A program made the position numbers and the translations under genes. The notes below the pieces were generated by a model. That model was not told the origin of the DNA. It made no database searches and worked only from the letters and a program-made list of their open reading frames with translations. Positions 43,381 to 52,999 of a stretch of 64,000 nucleotides of DNA are shown piece after piece. The stretch covers positions 248,001-312,000 of the forward strand of contig NZ_JASJOR010000004.1 in assembly GCF_030068545.1 (NCBI RefSeq). The letters run 5' to 3'. The stretch comes from Xanthocytophaga flava (GTDB lineage Bacteria; Bacteroidota; Bacteroidia; Cytophagales; 172606-1). Positions within the stretch are counted from its first letter, which is position 1. Every line of letters starts with the position of its first letter.

Positions 43381-45204
43381 CTAATAGCCTGTATTCTGTT
43401 CAGCGCGACGTTGTTCAGCATTCAAAGGCGTTCCATCTTTTTGTAACCGGTCAATGTGCTCCTGTGGAATAGGACGTAACTTATGAAACTCCTGTAGGCC
43501 AGTTGCATCCGGATTGAATAGCTTTACACGCTCGTAAAACGTTTCAGTACGTACCAGATCCATCCAGCGATGAAATTCTCCCAGTAACTCACGGGTTCTT
43601 TCATTCAGGATAAAATGGATAAATCGTTGCTTAGTTGTAGTAGCAGAAACCGGGTATTTTTCAAAAGGAGTGTTTGTTGAAAATACATCTTCTGTAATTA
43701 GTACTTCACTTTCTGTACTACTTACATCCCCTTTGGTTCCTCCTTCAGCAATCCAGAAATGAGCAGGCTTTGCTTCACCTGCTTTATAAGCAGCCCGGCT
43801 TCGTAGTACATTTATATACTCAACCGCTTTGCTATAATTTTCTTTTCGCCCATAGGCTTCTGCGGCAATCAGATAAGTTTCTCCTAACCGTGCATAGACA
43901 CCATCTCTTCCTGCAGTTTCGGTAGTAACATCCAAACGAGTAGGATCCAGATGTTTAATTAATGTAAGAAACTCCTGGCGGGTAAACTTATTACGTGGTA
44001 TCCACAGATAAGGCTTCTTGGCAATATCTGCATCTGATACATTGTTATTCATGGTCAAAAATATAGCTGTATCCCCTACACTAAACTTTGCTTTTCCAAC
44101 TAGATCAGGAGAAGGAGCATTGGCGGCAGTCCATTTGGGAATACTATTGGCATTATTACTAAAATAGGTAGTACGGAAACTCTTATAGAACCTAGAGTCA
44201 TTTTTCCGATCAAAGATATCCATTGCATAATCAGTAGGCATTAAGCGTCTGAACGGACGACCATTAGCAATATCACGTAACATACCAGGTTTTGTATCAT
44301 ACACCATCTGAAAGTAAAGATGTGTCCTGTTTCCTGAACCATTCAATAATAATGCATTATTATTGAATTGAGCAGCAAAGATCACTTCTCTGTTTGCCTC
44401 ATTCTCGATTTTCCAAAGATCAGCATAATTAGGTTGTAGCTGATAGGTTCCCGAGTTAATTACCTCCTCAGCGTAGTAAATAACACTATCCATATCTGTC
44501 CCCTGCTGTCCTCTTTGGTCACTAACGGCACTGCCACGGGTAAGATAAACTTTAGATAGAAAGTGTTGAGCAGCACCTTTGGTAATCCTACCAATCTGAG
44601 TTTGGCTTACAGGTAGTACAGCTTCAGCTGCACGCATATCTGCAATAATTGATTTATAAATGTCAGCTACAGGAGATTTTGTAAACTCTAGCCGGACTTC
44701 AACTGATCCATCCAATACCAGAGGAATTTCGCCAAATTGCTGCACTAGCATAAAATAATAAAATCCCCTTAAAAATGTTAGCTCGGCAATTCGCTGCGCT
44801 TTACCTGCATCATCTTTGAGAATACCTGTACCACCCTGAAAATCTTTAATCCATTTGATTCCCAGATTACACATATTAATCCCCCGATAATAAGAAGTCC
44901 ACATATCATGAATGTGACCAGCAGAAGAAGGATTTAGTTGAGCACCATAATTATCCCAGTGTTTAAACTGTCCATCTGAAGCTTCACGGTATTCATCTAC
45001 TCCATAATTAGTCATGGTAAAACTTACTTCTCCATTAAACAAGAAGCGAAGTTCACTATATGTCGCATCGACTAAGTCTTCTAATCCAGCTTCCGTTTCA
45101 TAGTATTCATATGAAAGTCGTGATAAGGGTTTTTCAACAAGATAGTCTTTACAGGATATCGTACTGAGACTAATCCCCAATAAACATATTATTATCTTTT
45201 TCAT
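43381..45204 (-). CDS. SusD/RagB-family nutrient-binding lipoprotein
   Basis: A 607-residue surface lipoprotein with signal and lipobox STISC (Cys18) followed by KDYLVEKPLSRLSYEYYETEAGLEDLVDATYSELR, the typical SusD N-terminus. The TPR-like scaffold includes AELTFLRGFYYFMLVQQFGEIPLV (about 143-167) and, near the C-terminus, LNERTRELLGEFHRWMDLVRT (about 540-560), which are hallmark stretches. It pairs with the SusC-like porin, whose gene ends 61 bases upstream, to capture a substrate at the outer membrane. No hydrolase gene is adjacent, so the ligand, glycan or otherwise, cannot be inferred. Confidence 0.97.
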   Translation of the reverse strand: MKKIIICLLGISLSTISCKDYLVEKPLSRLSYEYYETEAGLEDLVDATYSELRFLFNGEVSFTMTNYGVDEYREASDGQFKHWDNYGAQLNPSSAGHIHDMWTSYYRGINMCNLGIKWIKDFQGGTGILKDDAGKAQRIAELTFLRGFYYFMLVQQFGEIPLVLDGSVEVRLEFTKSPVADIYKSIIADMRAAEAVLPVSQTQIGRITKGAAQHFLSKVYLTRGSAVSDQRGQQGTDMDSVIYYAEEVINSGTYQLQPNYADLWKIENEANREVIFAAQFNNNALLLNGSGNRTHLYFQMVYDTKPGMLRDIANGRPFRRLMPTDYAMDIFDRKNDSRFYKSFRTTYFSNNANSIPKWTAANAPSPDLVGKAKFSVGDTAIFLTMNNNVSDADIAKKPYLWIPRNKFTRQEFLTLIKHLDPTRLDVTTETAGRDGVYARLGETYLIAAEAYGRKENYSKAVEYINVLRSRAAYKAGEAKPAHFWIAEGGTKGDVSSTESEVLITEDVFSTNTPFEKYPVSATTTKQRFIHFILNERTRELLGEFHRWMDLVRTETFYERVKLFNPDATGLQEFHKLRPIPQEHIDRLQKDGTPLNAEQRRAEQNTGY

Positions 45205-45265
45205 TGTCAGTGCGTTTATTTTAACATTTTACAAATGCATTGTCCCAATTTCTAGTTGTAATCAA

Positions 45266-48200
45266 TTAGAATCCAACCCGTATACCAAATACCAAGCTTT
45301 TTTCACTCAGATTATTACCAGATAATTGATCATTGATTCCTAATCTATTTCCATTCGAATCGGTAGCAGGTGTAGAGAATTCAGGATCACCTGCTTTGTA
45401 TTTAGTAAATAAGAATGGATTATAGGCTGTGACATACACATTTAGATTATCTAATTTCAAACGTGATATCAAACCAGAAGAAAATGTATAAGACAACGTA
45501 GCCTGACGTATTTTCAGAAATGAGCCATCCCGATAAAGGTATGATTCAGGATAATCGATTCGCTCCTGATCCTGAGTAGGTCTTGGATATTCATTTGTTG
45601 GATTACTAGGTGTCCAGTAGTTGATAAAATCGGGTTCGGGATACCGACCTGCTAATGCAGGACGATAGTATCCGCTGGCTACCATTTGTCCAAAACGACC
45701 ATACAAGAATATAGAAAGATCAAATCCCTTGTAAGAGAAATGGTTAACTAAACTTCCTGTCCATTTAGGTACAGTAGAACCAATAATCTGTCTATCATCG
45801 GAGTTAATCTTTTTATCGTTATTAACATCTTCAATCTTTCCTTGACCCGGTATACGTCCATATTCTTTGGCGGCATCGACTTCGTTTGACTGCCACACTC
45901 CAATTGGTTTCCAATCATAAAATGCATTAACTGGCTGACCAATAAACCAACGACTTCCTAAATCATCATTTTTGCCACCATATAGTGAAACAATTTCTTC
46001 TTTATTTTTTGCAAAAACATAATCTGTAGACCACTTAAAGCCACTAGCAGTCTGCACATTGACAGTGGATAAAGAAACTTCGACACCAGTATTTCGCGTT
46101 TTTCCTACATTCGCCTGTATCTGTCCAAATCCTGATGCCGTAGGTATTTGTCGGTCCATTATCAACTCTGAAGTATTTGCACGATAGAAATCAATTGTAC
46201 CACTAATCCTACTATTTAAGAAGCTAAAATCTATTCCAACATCTATCTGAGCAGTACCTTCCCATGTCAGATCTTTGTTTCTTAATGAATTGGGTCTATA
46301 TCCCCAAGCTGCTGTATTTCCCCACACATAAGGCCTTTTTTCTAGATCACCTAATGGACTATAAGGCCTAACTGCAGCGTTACCAGTTCTTCCATATCCT
46401 GCTCTCACTTTCAATTCGTCTAGAAATGTCACATTTTTTAAGAAGGCCTCTTCATGGGCTTTCCATGCTAAGGCAAAAGATGGGAAAAGATGCCAGAAGT
46501 TGCCTTCTGCCAGAGCAGAAGCACCATCATATCGTGCAGAAGCAGTAAGCAGGTATTTATTGAGAAAAGCATAATTTACACGACCCATCCAGGACACTAT
46601 TTTTGACCTGACCAAATCAGAACTGTAAGCATCCGGACTGGAAGCGTTTGAAGAACCAACACTGTAATATTTTGAATAAAATGGCAAATCAGAAACCTGA
46701 ATACCAGAAGATTCAAATCGCTCATTTTGAATACTTTGAAGCAATGTTATACCTAATGTATGCTTGTCGCCAATTTGTTTGTCATAGAATAATAAATTCT
46801 CAAGCACAAAAGTAAAACGTTGATCCTGATCATAAAATGCCTGAGATGTTCCTTGATTACGTTCTGTGGTTAAAGACCCGAAATAACGACCGCGTCTGTT
46901 ATGACGGAAATCAGGCCCAAAGTTCATTCTGAAACGAAGGCCCTTCATTAGAGTAATATCTGCATAATAGCTGCCAAAGAGGCGTGTGATACGACGATCG
47001 TCAATGGCATTTGGAATATCGTAAAGAGGATTAAATAATAATGGATCTGCGCCTGGTTGCTTAATTAAATTTCCAGCTTCATCATAAGGTATAGCTAATG
47101 GGATCTGTCCAATAGCCCGTGTATATAATGAGGTTCCCCCACCGAATTGCTGCTCAGCCAGGTTAGCCATCATAGTACCCCCTATATGTAGAAAACTGGT
47201 TGCTTTGTAATCTAATCCTAATCCAGCTGAATACCGGATATATCCCTGATTCTTCTGAATACCATCTTCTTTATAATATCCACCTGTAAATTTGACAGTC
47301 AAATTTTCTGAACCACCAGAAATATTGATAGCATGATTTTGTTTAATACCTGTGCGTAATACCAAAGAAGCCCAATCTGTATTGCGTACTCTCTCCGGAT
47401 GATAGGAAGGTACTTCTGTAATAGTAGACGGATCAACCAGTTTTGACAGAACAGCAGGAGCATTGGCATAACGGATCAAATCCTGTTCGTAATATTGCTG
47501 ATACATAGCTCGCTCCTCAGCAGTAACAGGTCTCATCACAGGAACACGATTTGCCTCATCTACCCAGTCATAGGCCTGAGCAACAGATGCCCACATATTA
47601 GGATCCTGCTGAAATAAGGAGTAATCTCCAGCCGGATCGGCATATGGAGTCATATAACCTTTTGTACTGTTATTTCGATAAGCTTCCCGTTTCATCTCTG
47701 CATGTTGAGAACCACTCATTGGCTTTATTCTGGCTAAAGGACTTGAAAATCCAATATAACCATCATATATCACTTTTGCTTTTCCAGCTTTTCCTTTCTT
47801 GGTTGTAACCAGAATAACCCCATTAGCTCCTCGTGAACCATAGATAGCTGTTGCGGACGCATCTTTCAACACTTCTACCGATTCGATATCTGAAGGGTTA
47901 AAATCATTGATCCCAGAGCCTTCTGCTAAAGGTATACCATCTACCACATACAGTGGATTATTAGAGGCTTTCAAAGATCGATTACCCCGAATACGAATAG
48001 TAGGAGCCTCTCCAGGACGGAAACTACCAGCAGCAACATCTACCCCTGCAGCACGTCCCTGTAATGCCTGTGATAAATTCTGTACAGGGACGGCCTCTAG
48101 TTGCTTTGCAGAAACAGAAGATAAGGCACCTGTTACATCACTCTTTTTCACCGTTCCATATCCTACCACAACCACTTCACTCAATGATTCGATATCTGGT

Positions 48201-48904
48201 ATTAGGTTTACATCTACCACAGATCGACCACCCACAGCAACTTCTTCTGTTGTATAACCAATAAATGAAAATACCAGTGTTCCATTGGCATCCGGAGCGA
48301 TAAGTGAATAGCGGCCTTCTGCATTGGAAGTAGTACCTATTTTTGTTCCTTTTAAGGAAACACTTACTCCGGGTAAAGCTTCTCCTTCATCTGAGGTAAT
48401 TTTACCCGAAATGGTAAACTCTACGCTTACAGGACGAATAGAGGCAGATAAGGATTCTCTGATATGCAACACTTCCGTAGGAGTGTTGGTAAGCAATGCC
48501 TTACCATCCAGATTAGTTACAGATCTGTTATGTCCATCACCAACAGTTTCTTTTTTCTCAAAAAGAATATAGTTGGTGTCTTTTACTTTTTCAAAATCCA
48601 AATGCAAAGGTTTCAGTAACTGAACCAATACTTTATCTAGTTCCTGAACACTAACATCGTTAGGTTTTACACGAACCTGCCGATCTTTGACAATCTGACT
48701 ACTGTAGTTAAATGTTACATGATATTTCTCTTCTAATTCTTTCAATACATTAGCAAGAGGTCTCATTTCCTCCTTCTGTTGTAGTGCAATTGGGTACTGG
48801 CTATTGCTAGCCAGTAAAAATGACTGAGCAGTGACTTCCAGAAAAGAGGCACTTGTCAGTACCAATAGGAGCCACACACTGGATTGTCGTAACAGGTGTT
48901 GCAT
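45266..48904 (-). CDS. SusC/RagA TonB-dependent receptor with STN signalling domain
   Basis: A 1212-residue outer-membrane TonB-linked transporter. In order: signal peptide (about 1-27), an STN domain (about 48-120, MRPLANVLKELEEKYHVTFNYSS), a carboxypeptidase-regulatory-like domain (about 162-240, ISGKITSDEGEALPGVSVSLKG), a plug domain starting at SEVVVVGYGTVKKSDVTGALSSV, and the beta-barrel, ending SLVFGIRVGF. The STN domain identifies it as a transducer that signals through FecR to the ECF sigma factor when ligand is bound. Gene order sigma-FecR-SusC-SusD on one strand, with gaps of 99, 83 and 61 bases, supports one operon. Confidence 0.97.
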   Translation of the reverse strand: MQHLLRQSSVWLLLVLTSASFLEVTAQSFLLASNSQYPIALQQKEEMRPLANVLKELEEKYHVTFNYSSQIVKDRQVRVKPNDVSVQELDKVLVQLLKPLHLDFEKVKDTNYILFEKKETVGDGHNRSVTNLDGKALLTNTPTEVLHIRESLSASIRPVSVEFTISGKITSDEGEALPGVSVSLKGTKIGTTSNAEGRYSLIAPDANGTLVFSFIGYTTEEVAVGGRSVVDVNLIPDIESLSEVVVVGYGTVKKSDVTGALSSVSAKQLEAVPVQNLSQALQGRAAGVDVAAGSFRPGEAPTIRIRGNRSLKASNNPLYVVDGIPLAEGSGINDFNPSDIESVEVLKDASATAIYGSRGANGVILVTTKKGKAGKAKVIYDGYIGFSSPLARIKPMSGSQHAEMKREAYRNNSTKGYMTPYADPAGDYSLFQQDPNMWASVAQAYDWVDEANRVPVMRPVTAEERAMYQQYYEQDLIRYANAPAVLSKLVDPSTITEVPSYHPERVRNTDWASLVLRTGIKQNHAINISGGSENLTVKFTGGYYKEDGIQKNQGYIRYSAGLGLDYKATSFLHIGGTMMANLAEQQFGGGTSLYTRAIGQIPLAIPYDEAGNLIKQPGADPLLFNPLYDIPNAIDDRRITRLFGSYYADITLMKGLRFRMNFGPDFRHNRRGRYFGSLTTERNQGTSQAFYDQDQRFTFVLENLLFYDKQIGDKHTLGITLLQSIQNERFESSGIQVSDLPFYSKYYSVGSSNASSPDAYSSDLVRSKIVSWMGRVNYAFLNKYLLTASARYDGASALAEGNFWHLFPSFALAWKAHEEAFLKNVTFLDELKVRAGYGRTGNAAVRPYSPLGDLEKRPYVWGNTAAWGYRPNSLRNKDLTWEGTAQIDVGIDFSFLNSRISGTIDFYRANTSELIMDRQIPTASGFGQIQANVGKTRNTGVEVSLSTVNVQTASGFKWSTDYVFAKNKEEIVSLYGGKNDDLGSRWFIGQPVNAFYDWKPIGVWQSNEVDAAKEYGRIPGQGKIEDVNNDKKINSDDRQIIGSTVPKWTGSLVNHFSYKGFDLSIFLYGRFGQMVASGYYRPALAGRYPEPDFINYWTPSNPTNEYPRPTQDQERIDYPESYLYRDGSFLKIRQATLSYTFSSGLISRLKLDNLNVYVTAYNPFLFTKYKAGDPEFSTPATDSNGNRLGINDQLSGNNLSEKSLVFGIRVGF

Positions 48905-48987
48905 AAGCGTCTGTTTTTTTAATTAATTAAATGAGAGACTAATTGACTATTTATCTGAAGGTATCAAGGTCTTACTGATATAACTGG

Positions 48988-49998
48988 TCATTTACTGACT
49001 GTCACTTTATTTCCGTTTTGATTGATGTGAATGCGAAATGTCTTTTCCAGAATAGTAAAAAGCAGAGGCACTTTATCCCGGCTCACAGAACCAGTAAATG
49101 TAAAATTGGCAATCTCCTGATCCTTAAAATAGAACTCAAATCCATAGTTATCTTCTAGCATAGTGGCAACTTCACTCAGAACCATATCTTCAAAAATTAG
49201 CTTATTTTGCTTCCAGGAAGTATAGTTATCAGGGTCAACTCGTCTGCGGATCAATGTGTCAATGGTTTTATTTACTTCCACTAACTCTCCCGGAACCATC
49301 TCTAATGAACCATGGTGTTTTTGAATATCATTTAGTTGTATTTTTCCCTCACTCAGGACAATCCGGGCAGTAGAACGCCGGGTATTTACATCAAACTGGG
49401 TTCCTAATACTTCTACTATTACTTGTGGAGTATGTACCAGGAAGCGCTGATGTGTTACAGTGTGCGTAACAGAAAAGAAGGCCTCTCCTTCAAGCCATAT
49501 TTCTCTAATCTGAGTACTATTCCACCCCTTTGTATATCGAATTGAAGAATTTGAATTTAGCTGAACAGTTGAGCCATCAGGCAGTATAACTGTCTTCATT
49601 TCACCATAATGAGTTGTATAGCTGATCTGTTCTTCCTGCAAACCAAACCATACCAAAGCACTGGTCAGTATAACTCCGAGTATAACAGCTGCCCACTGAA
49701 AATAAATAGGGAATGTATTGGTAACAGGTGTATTGATCTGTTGTAGTTCCTGCTCATAGTCATTATTTGTTTTGGTAATTCGATCCCATACATCTATTAT
49801 ATCGTCATCCTCTATATCTTCATCCATATTTGTCAGAATCAGTCTTGCCTGAGCAACCAGATCTGCTTTTTCCGGATATTGATATAACCACTCCTGCCAA
49901 AAATCAGACTGATCCGAATCCGGGTCTTTCACCCATTTCCGAAAAGATTGATTATCAATCAGATCTTCTAATGTATAGTTGGAGTAAGGCTTAGGCAT
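48988..49998 (-). CDS. FecR-family anti-sigma factor
   Basis: A 336-residue transmembrane anti-sigma regulator. The cytoplasmic N-terminus (1-97) should bind the ECF sigma factor; one membrane helix follows (about 99-120). The periplasmic FecR domain (about 126-225) contains TVILPDGSTVQLNSNSSIRYTKGW and GEAFFSVTH, and the C-terminal DUF4974 domain (about 255-334) contains LIFEDMVLSEVATMLEDNYGFEFYFKD and the end VTVSK. It lies between sigma and SusC genes and should relay binding of ligand by the STN domain of the receptor. Confidence 0.96.
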   Translation of the reverse strand: MPKPYSNYTLEDLIDNQSFRKWVKDPDSDQSDFWQEWLYQYPEKADLVAQARLILTNMDEDIEDDDIIDVWDRITKTNNDYEQELQQINTPVTNTFPIYFQWAAVILGVILTSALVWFGLQEEQISYTTHYGEMKTVILPDGSTVQLNSNSSIRYTKGWNSTQIREIWLEGEAFFSVTHTVTHQRFLVHTPQVIVEVLGTQFDVNTRRSTARIVLSEGKIQLNDIQKHHGSLEMVPGELVEVNKTIDTLIRRRVDPDNYTSWKQNKLIFEDMVLSEVATMLEDNYGFEFYFKDQEIANFTFTGSVSRDKVPLLFTILEKTFRIHINQNGNKVTVSK

Positions 49999-50097
49999 CA
50001 GGAAGATGTTTTGTTTTCAGGTATTAGCCTTACACCTTCATATTTTACCAAAAAAAATTAAAAAAATTTCATTTCATATCTAATTCCATTTTACGGA

Positions 50098-50733
50098 TTA
50101 TATAAACAGGGTAAGAATGGTTATATAGGCGACTTCTACTACTGAAATGTTTTTCTTTAAAACCTGAATCGCATTATAAGTAGTATTATAAATTGTACGT
50201 ATAGTTAATGACATCACTGTTGCCACTTCGGTAGGACTCATATCTTCATAGAATAACAGAAAGATGATCTCTCGTTGCCTTTTCGAAAGCTTTTTCAATG
50301 CATTATCGATAGAGTGCTTTTGTTCAAGCGCCCATTGGCTTTGGATAATAGCATATTCCGGAGAAATTTCATGTAATCTGTTATCACTCTCCTCCCATTC
50401 ATCTGACACCACCCACTTATCGCCCTTTAGCTTTTTGTATAGTTTTGTCCGCAAAGATTTAAGCAGATAGTTTTTAACAGATTCAGGATTTCCAATTGTC
50501 TGCCGATTACGCCATAATTCAATAAATAAATCGTGTAAACAATCTTTTACAACTTCCCGGTCATGAATGATTTTTCTTCCATAACGTAATAGTAAGGCAG
50601 CATGTATATTATACAGCATAGCATAGGCATTCTGATCGCCCTGTTTAAATGCTGTCCAATAATATCTGGAGCGTTCCATTTCGCTCATTTCAGAAACATG
50701 CCCGCATTCTGCATTGGTAGTTTTCCACATCAT
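50098..50733 (-). CDS. ECF-type RNA polymerase sigma factor
   Basis: A 211-residue sigma-70 family factor of the Bacteroidota ECF (FecI-like) group. Region 2 spans about 30-95 (AYAMLYNIHAALLLRYGRKI, VVKDCLHDLFIELWRN). Region 4 spans about 140-195 (LSKRQREIIFLLFYEDMSPTEVATVMSLTIRTIYNTTYNAIQVL). The last dozen residues are unusually hydrophobic (AYITILTLFI). It is first in the operon with FecR, SusC and SusD and probably activates that operon. The first ATG was kept; starting a codon later changes nothing. Confidence 0.95.
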   Translation of the reverse strand: MMWKTTNAECGHVSEMSEMERSRYYWTAFKQGDQNAYAMLYNIHAALLLRYGRKIIHDREVVKDCLHDLFIELWRNRQTIGNPESVKNYLLKSLRTKLYKKLKGDKWVVSDEWEESDNRLHEISPEYAIIQSQWALEQKHSIDNALKKLSKRQREIIFLLFYEDMSPTEVATVMSLTIRTIYNTTYNAIQVLKKNISVVEVAYITILTLFI

Positions 50734-51221
50734 TTTACAGTCTTTATTTAATTATTAAAATCCACAAATACATTCAAATAATCCAAAATAAAAAAGGGCA
50801 TAAAAATGCTGGTTCTATAATTAATTTTGTATCAATCAAAACACCAGGCTTAAGAACAGATATATTGTATACCTATAACAGATCTTGTCTGAGGTAATAA
50901 ACTATCCATATTGTGGATAAAAAACAGGATGCAGTATCTGTATAGATGAATTACAAAGATGTATGAACTACTTAGTAGTAATATAAATAATTACTTGAAG
51001 TAAAGGTAATTATTTTCGTAGAGTTTACTTTCCTGTAGTCTCCTGTAAGTCCTGTATGAACTATAAATATTCATATTGACATTACTTTACAAAAGGTAGA
51101 TTTTACAATAATCAGACCTATAGAAAATTGTACAGAGAGACAAAAAATACACTATATTGTAGATAACTTATAGCGAAGGATATACTTTTTTTGCGTTTGA
51201 GAAAGAAAAAAATATGTAAAA
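50734..51221. other. Intergenic region upstream of the sigma factor gene
   Basis: 488 AT-rich bases with no gene visible. It contains an inverted repeat AAATAATTAC/GTAATTATTT (50985-50994 and 51006-51015), which may be an operator of the sigma operon or a terminator for the hypothetical gene at 51222. No clear -33/-7 pair was found. Confidence 0.5.
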
Positions 51222-51635
51222 CTACTTATCCCGCAAAAGTGTAAAAGCAACTATATCCCAGGACTCATCCTCATCAGGCTCTCCACCTTTATATGCTAAC
51301 TTCACTACACAATCTCTTTGTAAAGTATCACCATTCGTATAAAAAGTTACAGGAACGACTACTCTGTATCTGTTCTGAGATTCTTCCTGAATCAGGAGGT
51401 TAGTGTATATAAACTTTCCTTTTGATGAAGGAAGGGAAATACGTTCAGGAATCTTTCGGGAGATCACCTGAGAAATATGATCATTAATGGTTTGTTCACG
51501 ATTACCGTTTACAGACAGAGAAAACCAATCCAGTTTTTCTGTAATAGAATCATAAAAACAGAGGCCACACAAATATACCAATCCAATGATGATAATGACC
51601 TGTATTTGCTTAGATGAAATCCTGTTTTCTGACAT
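51222..51635 (-). CDS. Hypothetical membrane-anchored protein
   Basis: A 137-residue protein that I do not recognise. One N-terminal membrane helix (about 11-28, QVIIIIGLVYLCGLCFYDS) is followed by a soluble domain with beta-strand pattern (FIYTNLLIQEES, RYRVVVPVTFYTNGDTLQRDCVVKLAY, SWDIVAFTLL). The ending resembles small single-domain envelope proteins with a cystatin-like look, but that is only an impression. It is the only gene between the sigma operon and the divergent small genes. Confidence 0.55.
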   Translation of the reverse strand: MSENRISSKQIQVIIIIGLVYLCGLCFYDSITEKLDWFSLSVNGNREQTINDHISQVISRKIPERISLPSSKGKFIYTNLLIQEESQNRYRVVVPVTFYTNGDTLQRDCVVKLAYKGGEPDEDESWDIVAFTLLRDK

Positions 51636-51880
51636 AATAAAAAAATAAAATTTCTGATCTGATACACTTTCAGAATAGTATGCCCATACAATAGAGGTAG
51701 ATAAGATTTGAGTAGTAGATATTGTTACATGAAATTACTTTTTAAAAGAATACATTACCAACATTTTTCTAATTCTTTTGATCATCTTACTACATTCTCT
51801 ATCTATTTCCAATTTGGCATATTTTTTTACCCAGTTTAACAATATTGTTACACCTTCTCATAGATTCATCCTTTTTTCTT

Positions 51881-52102
51881 ATGAAATATTTCTTTTCACA
51901 TTCAATAGATAGTCTGGAACTTACTACAAGTTATTTGGTAACAGAAAAACCAGAACCACCGATACCTACTGAACCACCCCTGCCTCCAGTAACAACTCCA
52001 CCTCAAGAAATTCCTACACCGTTAATTCCGCCTGTTACACCACCTATGCCTCCTCCAGTACCACCGCCGGTTCCTCAACCCAGCAATTACTATCCGAATT
52101 GA
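51881..52102 (+). CDS. Possible proline-rich small protein
   Basis: A 73-codon ORF from ATG 51881 to TGA. An upstream TTG in frame (51845) would add 12 residues. From about residue 24 the sequence is dominated by Pro with Thr, Glu and Val (PEPPIPTEPPLPPVTTPP, later PPMPPPVPPPVPQPS). No signal peptide is clear. The bias toward CCN codons within an AT-rich genome and a clean frame argue for translation, but low complexity makes the call uncertain. The function is unknown. Confidence 0.4.
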   Translation: MKYFFSHSIDSLELTTSYLVTEKPEPPIPTEPPLPPVTTPPQEIPTPLIPPVTPPMPPPVPPPVPQPSNYYPN

Positions 52103-52319
52103 AAATATTTTTTAACACAATTTTATTCAGAAAATACTTAGATAGGCCTCTGCTGTATCTGGTAGGCATAAATGGATAATTTCAAAACACAGTATGATAA
52201 TTACATGACACAAATTTGTAAAAGTCATTTGTAACTGTCATTCTCTTTTTTTATCTTGATAAAAATCGTTTACCTATTGGGCTTGACCGGCATCAATATA
52301 TAATAACAAGCTTATATTT

Positions 52320-52673
52320 ATGGATACAGAGAATGAGCAAATTTTAGAGATAAACTATTGTCTTCAACTTATTGCCAATGCAGGTCTGGTCGCTCAGCGT
52401 GATCCGGAAGCACAGGGCTCCTGGGCTATCCGAGGAGGAAGCAGTTGTGAGAAGATAGGTTCATTAACCCTATTTCAACATCCGTTCTGGATAATTTGTA
52501 CACCACAATCTGAAACAGACGAAAGTACCTGGCAACTAATTTGCCATACAGGATATTCACACAGTTCACGTTTGTATTTCAGCTCTTTTGAACAAACGTT
52601 AAACCGACTATCTACTACCTATCAGTCACTCGGCTTATTGCCATCTATACAAAGTGAGGAATTAAATCCTTAG
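52320..52673 (+). CDS. Hypothetical protein
   Basis: A 117-residue soluble protein with no recognised family. It has a helical start (EQILEINYCLQLIANAGLVAQRD), then strands such as SWAIRGGSSCEKIGSLTLFQHPFWIICTP and WQLICHTGYSHSSRLYFSS, and a final helix. No signal or membrane segment is visible. A perfect hairpin follows about 30 bases after its stop codon, consistent with a single-gene unit. Confidence 0.6.
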   Translation: MDTENEQILEINYCLQLIANAGLVAQRDPEAQGSWAIRGGSSCEKIGSLTLFQHPFWIICTPQSETDESTWQLICHTGYSHSSRLYFSSFEQTLNRLSTTYQSLGLLPSIQSEELNP

Positions 52674-52702
52674 AATACACCATACGTTATTTATTATACT
52701 GA

Positions 52703-52738
52703 CCAGTGCCTACATTTTAAAAAAAGTGTAGGCACTGG
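52703..52738 (+). terminator. Hairpin after the 117-residue gene
   Basis: CCAGTGCCTACA (52703-52714) and TGTAGGCACTGG (52727-52738) pair perfectly. The loop is T4/A-rich, and no T-run follows the stem, so termination strength is uncertain. Confidence 0.6.
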
Positions 52739-52999
52739 CGTTTATGGGATGTTTATCTCAGATTCACTTTCACTCCCATTTTATTTAAGCCAACTATCCC
52801 CAATATTTCACTTAACAACTTGATAGGTTGCAACAGGCCTTATCTACAAAATTCACCTCCATACAATCACACAAAAATCCAACTTCTTCTTCCTTATATT
52901 AATTTTTATTCTCTTCTTGTGTATACCAATGGCATGTATACCATGTCCATGATGTACATGATCCTATACTTCATTGATCTAACTTATTTAAGGAAGCTT

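Noticed and set aside
51729..51839. 36-codon ORF starting MKLLFKRIHYQ upstream of the proline-rich ORF
   Set aside because: Only length and an ATG support it; there is no helix, signal or spacing evidence comparable with the 40-residue EPS peptide.
52820..52999. 60-residue N-terminal extension of the SDR protein
   Set aside because: The SDR fold begins at MSFQGKTVFITGASRGIG (53000), and the extension has no family counterpart. The later ATG is the better start.
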